A stretch of 64,000 bases of DNA, from contig ML677341.1 in assembly GCA_007922305.1 (NCBI GenBank), positions 67,226,409 to 67,290,408 of the forward strand, in the 5' to 3' direction. This document shows, piece after piece, positions 58,190-64,000 of the stretch. Numbering within the stretch: position 1 is the first letter of the stretch; every line of letters begins with the position of its first letter. Source of the stretch: Dermatemys mawii (taxonomy: Eukaryota; Chordata; Testudines; Dermatemydidae). The notes under the pieces are model-generated. The model saw only the letters and a list, made by a program, of their open reading frames with translations, was not told where the DNA came from and made no database searches. Position numbers and translations under genes: made by a program.

Positions 58190-59119
58190 GCAGCCCTCAT
58201 TCACTCCATACCCCTCTCTCTGGCGCTTTCTCCCACGCTCATTCACTTGCTCATTTTCACGGGGCTGGAGCAAGGGATTGGGGAGTGAGAGTGGGTGAGG
58301 GCTCTGTCTGGGGCTGTGGGACCAGAAATGAGGGGTTCAGGTGGAGGAGGGGGCTCTGGTGTGGGGCAGGGGGTTGGGGTGCAGGCAGAGCTGTGGACTC
58401 TGACTCGGGGTGTGGGCTCTGGGGTGGGGCTGGGATGAGAGGTTTGAGATGTACGAGGGGGCTCTGGGTTGGGGGATGAGGCCGAGAGATTTGGAGCGTG
58501 GAAGGGGCTCCAGGTTGAGGCAGGGGGTTGGAATGTGGGAGGGGGTGAGAGCTCCAGATGGTGGTGCAGGCTTGGGGGTGGGGCTGGGGATGAGAGGTTT
58601 GTGGTGCATGAGTGGGCTCTGGGCTGGGGCTGAGGGGTTCAGAGTGCAGGAGGGGGGGCGGACACCAGGAGGGAGTTTGGCTGTGGGAGAGGACTCAGGG
58701 CTGGGGGTTGGGGCATGGGAGGGGGTGTGGGCTCCAGGTGGTGCTTATCTTGTCACTGCTTCTGGGAACTGCCCGTATCCCTCTGGCTCCTAGGTGGAGG
58801 GGCCAGGAGGCTCTGCGCTGCCTCCATCTACAGGTGAGGCCCCCGCTGCTCCCATTGGCTGTGGCTCCCGGCCAATGGGACCTGTGGAGTCAGTTCTTGG
58901 GGTGGGGGCGGTGCCTAGAGCCCCCCTGGTCACCCCTGCACCTACGAGTCAGAGCGGGGACATGTCAGTCCCTTCTGGGAGCCACGTGGGCCAGGTTGGG
59001 AGCCTGCCAGTCCTGCCAACCAGACTTTTAACAACATGGTCAGCAGTGCTGACCGGAGCCACCAGGGTCCCTTTTCAACCAGGTGTTCCAGTTAAAAACC
59101 GGACACTTGGGAACCCTGA
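58190..59119 (+). mobile_element. hAT-type GC-rich element, 5'-truncated copy (family of 59603-60385)
   Basis: Tandem-like GGGGCTCTGG / GGTTGGGGTGCAGG units are followed by CTCCCATTGGCTGTGGCTCC, then GGAGCCACCAGGGTCCCTTT, and the end AACCGGACACTTGGGAACCC. The same landmarks occur in the same order in 59603-60385. The left terminus is missing. Confidence 0.6.
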
Positions 59120-59142
59120 GAAGGCACCACGGAGGTGGGGGT

Positions 59143-59580
59143 ACTGTCAGGAATAAGGGCCTGCAGCAGAGCCTGGGAATAATTAGCTCAGCCTCCAGGC
59201 AGATTAATCAACAGCTGAGCTACAGCAGAACTGCCTGATTGATGGAGAGGAGCCAGCTGGCCTGCTTTGAAGCTTAGTAGCAGTAGCAGGTGACTGGCTG
59301 CTCCAAGCTTACATCCGCAGCTGCAATTGCTCCTGTGCCTGCCTGTCCCCGCCCCCAGCCTTGCTCCTTTCCTGCTCTGGTCTGCTGCAGCCCTACTCCT
59401 TGCCTGGTTCCTGACTCCAGCTCCGACCACGAGGCCTGACTGCTCATGCTCCAGCCCTGGATACTCAGGACCCTCATTTGTAAACCTTGCTGGTCTGTCA
59501 TGACCCAGTAAACAGCTTTATTGCAAAGTAAGTCTGGGTCACTAAATATTTCTTACTCACACTATATAATGTACAAATTA
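59143..59580 (+). mobile_element. LTR-like repeat, second copy
   Basis: It starts TGTCAGGAATAAGGGCC and includes GCTGAGCTACAGCAGAACTG, AGCAGGTGACTGGCTGCTCC and AACAGCTTTATTGCAAAG. Solo-LTR-like, no coding. The 3' limit near 59580 is approximate. Confidence 0.4.
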
Positions 59581-59602
59581 ACATCACGTAGACCTAGCAG
59601 GG

Positions 59603-60385
59603 TAGGGTTGACAACTTTCTAATCGCACAAAACCGAATACCCTTGCTCCACCCCTTTCCCGAGGCCCCAGCCCTGACCTAGTCCTTCTCTGAGGCCCCAC
59701 TCTCCATTCACTCCATCCCCGCTCCCTCTGGCAGGGGATGTGGGCTCCAGAGTGGGGCCAGAAATAAGGGGTTCAGGAAGTGGGGCTTCAGGCTGGAGCA
59801 GGGGTTTGGGGTGTGGGAAGGGCTCTGGCTAGGGCTGCAGGCTCAGGGTAAGGGCCAAGGGGTTTGGTGTGCAGGAGTGGGCTCAGGGCTGGGGCAAGAG
59901 GGTCCAGGGTGTGGGCTCCAGCGGGGCAAGGCTTATATTAGGTGGTTCCTGGGTGGCGGCACAGCGGAGCTAAGGCAAGTTACCTGCCTGCCTTGGCTTC
60001 ACGCGGCTCCTGGAAGTGGCTGCCATGTCCAGTTCCTAGGCACAGGGGCACTTAGGTAGCTCTGTGTGGTGTGCACTGCCTGCGCCTGCAGGTACTGCCC
60101 CTGCAGCTCCCATTGGCCACGGTTCACAGCCAATGGGAGCTGTGGAGCTGGCACTCTAGGCAGGGGCAGCACGTGGAGCCTTCCTGGCCACCGCTGCGCC
60201 TAGGAGCTGGACATGGGTGCTGCTTCTGGGAGCCACGCAAAGCCAGGTTAGACAGGAAGCCTGCCTTAGCCCCTCTGCACCATCAACCGGACTTTTAATG
60301 GCCTGGTCAGCAGTGCTGACTGAAGCTGCCAGGGTCTCTTTTCAATTGGGCATTCCAGTCAAAAACCAGACGCCTGACAACCCTA
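59603..60385 (+). mobile_element. hAT-type GC-rich element, complete copy
   Basis: The termini are TAGGGTTGACAAC and CTGACAACCCTA. The flanks TAGCAGGG (59595-59602) and CAGCAGGG (60386-60393) match at 7 of 8, an 8-bp hAT duplication. It is 783 bp and non-coding, with the pair CCCATTGGCC/GCCAATGGG near 60110-60137. Confidence 0.75.
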
Positions 60386-61067
60386 CAGCAGGGGCTCCTG
60401 CAGCACCTGTCCGTCCCACAGGGCTGATTGGCTGGGCTTGACTCCACTCCCTAGTCTGGGTGTTGGGTGTTGCAACCTCCAGGGTCCCAGCATTGATTGG
60501 CTTTGGGTCAGGCCTCCATACCACCAGCAGGGGGCCGGCTGTGCATGTGTGAATGGTATTGTGACCCCATGTGCCAGGTCACAACATTGGCCCAGCCAGA
60601 CTCGCCTCCCAACATCATGATGGAGGGGCAGCTGAGCCAAAGTGAGTGATGCTGAGACTCCATGGACTGCTCACAATAGCTGGTGTGGGGAGCTGAGCCC
60701 AACCAGTCCCATGGGACTAGAGCAGCAGGAGCCACTGTGACAGGATGAGTACAGGTTGGGTTCTTCAAACCTCCCCACTAGATCCCTCAGCCCCATGGGG
60801 GCAGAACATGCAACCTTCTTTGTCTCACCTCCTCATAGATCTCCCATGCAACTCTGACCCATTCTGGCAACCCAAATCTGGATTGAGAAACCCTGATCTA
60901 TAGCATCTCTCTTCCCCACAGTGGTCTTGCACTTCACATAATCAGTATTTATGCCCCATTACTTTTAGTGACTATAACAGTTGTTTCAGTCCTTCAGATT
61001 TGTACCTTCCTGTTTCATCATTTCAAACAGACAGGCTAACAGAAAAATCTAGCTGTGTCCAGTACTT

Positions 61068-61285
61068 CAGAACATAAGAATAGCCATACTGTGTCGGACC
61101 AGTGGTCCATCTAGCCCTGAATCCTATTTTCCAATGCTGGCTTGTGCCAGATGCTTCAGAGAGCATGAACAGAATAGGGCAATTATCGAATGATCCATCT
61201 CCTATCATCCAGTCCCATCTTCTAACAGTTAGTGGTTTAGGGACACCCAGAGCATGAAGTTACATCCCTGATAATCTTTGCTAAT
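61068..61285 (-). mobile_element. CR1 LINE 3' UTR fragment
   Basis: AACATAAGAATAGCCATACT, GGTCCATCTAGCCCTGAATC and GGTTTAGGGACACCC match the CR1 3' UTR at 38512-38720. It sits directly beside another CR1 of the same orientation. Confidence 0.7.
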
Positions 61286-61289
61286 AGCT

Positions 61290-62186
61290 ATTAGAATCAT
61301 AGAAATATAGGACTAAAAGAGACCTCGACAGGCCATCAAGTCCAGTCCTCTGCACTGAGGCAGGACTAAATATTATCTACACCATCTCTGACAGGTGTTT
61401 GTCTAACCTGTTCTTAAAAATCATCAATGACAGAGATCCCACAGTCTCACTAGGTAACTTGTTCCATTGCTTTACACTTAGAGTTAGGAATTGTTTCCTT
61501 ATGTCTAACCTACATCTCCTTTGCTGTAATATAAACTCATTACTTCTTGCCCTGTCCTCAGTGGTTAAGGAGAACAATTTATCACGCTGCTCTTTATAAC
61601 AGCCTTTTACATACTTGAAAACTATGTCCCCACTCAGTCTCTCTCTTCTCCAGACTAAACAAACCCATGTTTTCCCATTCTTTTCTCATTTTCTTTAATT
61701 TCTTTAATAATTTTAGATTAGCTCTCCTCTGGACTTTCTCCAGTTTGTTCACATCTTTCCTGAAATGTGGTGCCCAAAATTGGATACAGTACTCCAGTTG
61801 AACCTTAGCAGTGCTGAGTAGAGTGGAAGAATTACTTCTCATGTCTTGCTTTCAACACTTCTGCTAAATATCCCAGAATGTTGCTCATGGTTTTTGCAGC
61901 AATAACACATTGCTGGCTCATATTTAGTTTGTCAACCACTATACCCCCGATCCATTTAGGTAGTACTCCTTTATAGACAGTCATTTCCCATTTTGTATTT
62001 GTGCAACTGATAATTCTTTCCTAAGTGCAGTACTTTGCATTTGTCCTTATTGAATTTCATACTCTTTGTCAGTTTTTTTGCAGTTTGTCAAGATCATTTT
62101 GAATTCTAATCCTGTCCTCCAAAGCCCTTGCAACCCCTTCCAGCTTCGTACTGTCTGCAAACTTTCAGTGTACTCTCTATGCCATT
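61290..62186 (-). mobile_element. CR1 LINE, 3' portion, interrupted by an LTR insertion
   Basis: In reverse: reverse-transcriptase C-terminal frames with LEYCIQFWAPHFRKDVNKLE and KVQRRANLKL (about 61720-61830), SLSLMIFKNRLDKHL near 61400, then the 3' UTR. The CR1 sequence stops at GCCATT (62181-62186) and resumes at 63717. Confidence 0.8.
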
Positions 62187-63716
62187 GTAGGAACACAATA
62201 ACTCATCCTTGCAGCGCCTCCTGCTGGTCGTCTGGGAATTAGCTCTTTTCCAGCCGCGAAGCACCCTCTGCTGGCCAGTGCTTCACCTGTCGCTGGCCCG
62301 CCGTGTCCTTCCTGGACCCTGGTGCCCCTCTCTCTGGGGTGCTGTCCCCTTGCAGTGCCCCCACTCTCTCTGGGTCTTCCCTTCCTGGGGAACCCACACC
62401 CTCTATTGCCACCTCGTCTCAGTGGTTGCTGCCAGTCATCATCTAGCCCAAGGGTGGGCAAACTCTTTGGCTCGAGGGCCACATCGGGGTTGAAAACTTG
62501 TATGGAGGGCCAGGTCAGGGAAGGCTGTGCCTCCCCAAACAGCCTGGTCCCGCCCTCTATCTGACCTCCTCCCATGCCCCGCCCCCTGACTGCCCTCCTC
62601 AGACTCCCAGACCTATCCAATCCCCCTGCTCCTTGTCCCCTGACCGCCTCCTCCAGAGACCCCCTACCCCTAACCACCCCCCCAGGACCTCACCCTCTAT
62701 CTAAGCCCCTCTGCTCATCGTCCCTTGACTGCCCCCTCCACAGACCCCCCCACCTTAACTGCCCCCCAAGGACCCCACCTGCTTCCCAACCACCCCGCTC
62801 GCTGTCCCCTGACCCCTATCCACCCCCCACCCCCTGACAGATCCCCACGCCCTATCCAACCTCCCGCTCTGTTCCCTATCCCCTGACTGCCTCCCCGCAG
62901 AACCTCTGCCCCATCCAACAGTCCCCTGTCTGCCAACCAAGACTCCCTGCCCCTTATCCAACCCCCTGGCCCTGCCCCCTTTCTCACACTAGTGGTGGCC
63001 TGGCCAGAGCCAGACATGCTGTACTGCTCTCCTGGAGGAGCGCACAGCCCTGCCCCCTAGAGTGCTGCCCGTGTGGCATGCTGAGGCTCCGGGAGAGTGG
63101 GGAAGGCAGGGAAGGGGCTGGGAGCAGCCTCCCCAGCTGGGAGCTCAAGCGTGCAGAGGCTCTGGGAGAGCGGCAAAGGCAGGGGAGGGGCCGGCAGCAG
63201 GATCCCCTGCCAAGAGCTCAGATGGGCCAGTCAGGATGGTCCCGGGGGCCGGATGTGACCTGCAGGCCATAGTTTGCCCACCCCAATCTAGCCCCTGTTC
63301 CCTGGGGCAGACTGCAGTGTACAAGCCACTCATCATAGGCAAGGGGGGTTGGGAGTGCTGCCTTTGCCTAATCTCCAGACTGCCCCTCTGCAGCTCCAGT
63401 GTCTATTTGTAGGCCTTGCTATCAGGCCTGCAGCCTGGGGAGTTGCCAGGCAGGAGTCCCCCAGCTCCTCTTGCCTTTCCCCAGTCCTGCTCCTTTGCCT
63501 GCACCATAATCCTTCAGGCAGCTAGGTCCTTCTCCCTCTGAAGCTGGAGGGAGAGTATTTCACCCAGCTCCTCCCTGAACCCTTATAACAGGACAGTCCG
63601 ACCAGGTGTGGCTTGATTGGGGCATGGCCCAGCTGTAGCCGCTTCCCCCAATCAAGCCCTCTCCAAGGGCTGGCTTTTAACCCTTTCAGGACTGGGGCAG
63701 GTAACCACCTGCTAGA
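62187..63716. mobile_element. LTR-like element inserted into CR1, itself split by a hAT element
   Basis: About 685 bp of LTR-like sequence remain once the 837-bp hAT element and one 8-bp duplication are removed. GCCATT occurs on both sides (62181-62186, 63717-63722) and the CR1 continues across, which defines the insertion. It starts TGTAGGAACACAATAAC but does not end in a clean CA. No coding sequence. Confidence 0.6.
62449..63285 (-). mobile_element. hAT-type non-autonomous element (CAGGGGTGGGCAAAC family), copy 4, reversed
   Basis: Termini CAAGGGTGGGCAAACT and AGTTTGCCCACCCCA; exact 8-bp duplication ATCTAGCC (62441-62448, 63286-63293). The conserved end GGCCACATCGGGGTTGAAAA lies at the left, so it is inverted relative to copies 1-3. 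At 837 bp it is the longest copy. Confidence 0.92.
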
Positions 63717-63830
63717 GCCATTATCGAAGTAATTTATTAAGATATTGAACAGACCTGGTTGTAGGACAGATCGCTGCAGGGCCTCAGTCAATATGCCCTT
63801 CCCGCTTAACTATGAACCTTACTAAACTTG
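63717..63830 (-). mobile_element. CR1 LINE continuation beyond the LTR insertion
   Basis: In reverse it reads LQRSVLQPGLFNILINYFDN, a decayed version of the CR1 motif GVPQGSVLGPxLFNIxINDL, so it is the N-terminal neighbour of the CR1 part at 61290-62186. Confidence 0.75.
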
Positions 63831-64000
63831 AGAAATATTATTACAAAATGGTGGACATGATGGACCTGTCCTCCATGCTTGTATTTCTTATACAATATTG
63901 GAACTGCAGAGCTACTTAAAGAGCAATCACATAATCTGAATGTATTTGTTAATGATTTAGGCCTAGAATGTCCCCCACTAGCTCCACACAAGGGTCTCCT

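Larger units (their letters stand above)
51181..64000. other. Intergenic region upstream of NTN4
   Basis: No exon-like coding segment with a recognisable domain was found on either strand. 51360-51620 is a pyrimidine-rich tract on the plus strand with no further repeat unit. 51700-52850 and 53350-54930 are unremarkable AT-rich DNA. 55560-56080 and 56560-57000 are unassigned. The remainder is transposon-derived and listed separately. In human the neighbour on this side of NTN4 is, from memory, SNRPF; nothing resembling it is visible here. Confidence 0.6.

Noticed and set aside
57492..59156. Several reading frames of 90-144 codons on both strands
   Set aside because: All fall in GC-rich transposon sequence (MITE and hAT tandem-like units) and have low-complexity composition.
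1..64000. CRISPR arrays, tRNA or rRNA genes, bacterial operons or phage modules
   Set aside because: No regularly spaced repeats of the CRISPR type and no intact tRNA cloverleaf; tRNA-like heads occur only in SINEs. The sequence is clearly vertebrate.

Overview
This window is nuclear DNA from a sauropsid vertebrate, most likely a turtle (crocodilian less likely). The evidence is long introns, abundant CR1 LINEs, relic MIR (CORE-SINE) copies, and many hairpin SINEs, hAT elements and TTA-flanked MITEs of kinds I associate with turtle genomes. That taxonomic call rests on recognition, not on a database search. There is no bacterial, plasmid or phage signal, and no operon or CRISPR array.

One protein-coding gene can be supported: the 5' part of NTN4 (netrin-4), on the minus strand. 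Exon 1 is a 55-base signal-peptide exon at 50359-50413. Exon 2 (44123-44652) and exon 3 (14086-14364) encode the laminin N-terminal domain and the start of the first laminin-type EGF repeat. All splice sites are canonical and all phases agree (1, then 0), giving residues 1-288 of a protein that is about 630 residues in other vertebrates. Intron 1 is 5706 bp, intron 2 is 29758 bp and intron 3 exceeds 14 kb. Exon 4 and later exons were not found, so they should lie beyond base 1. A CpG-rich island (about 50.5-51.2 kb) marks the promoter, with a short minisatellite just upstream. From about 51.2 kb to the end is intergenic DNA with no gene I recognise.

Everything else is repeat-derived or featureless. 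1-14 kb (intron 3): a decayed non-CR1 LINE, LTR-like blocks, three hAT elements and several MITEs. 14.4-44.1 kb (intron 2): paired MITEs, a MIR with a perfect inverted repeat, foldback SINE-like elements, CR1 copies and long unremarkable AT-rich stretches. 44.7-50.4 kb (intron 1): one complete hAT element with a perfect target duplication and one small palindromic MITE. 52.8-64 kb: CR1 pieces, a foldback element split by a 400-N gap, and two nested transposon stacks (57.4-60.9 and 61.3-63.8 kb).

No novel protein system is present. The most useful unusual observations are the predicted true size of the assembly gap, the nested insertion order near the right end, foldback elements with 10-13 bp target duplications, a hammerhead-like core in one repeat family, the 28-bp perfect inverted repeat around a MIR, and an in-frame alternative hydrophobic leader just upstream of NTN4 exon 2.
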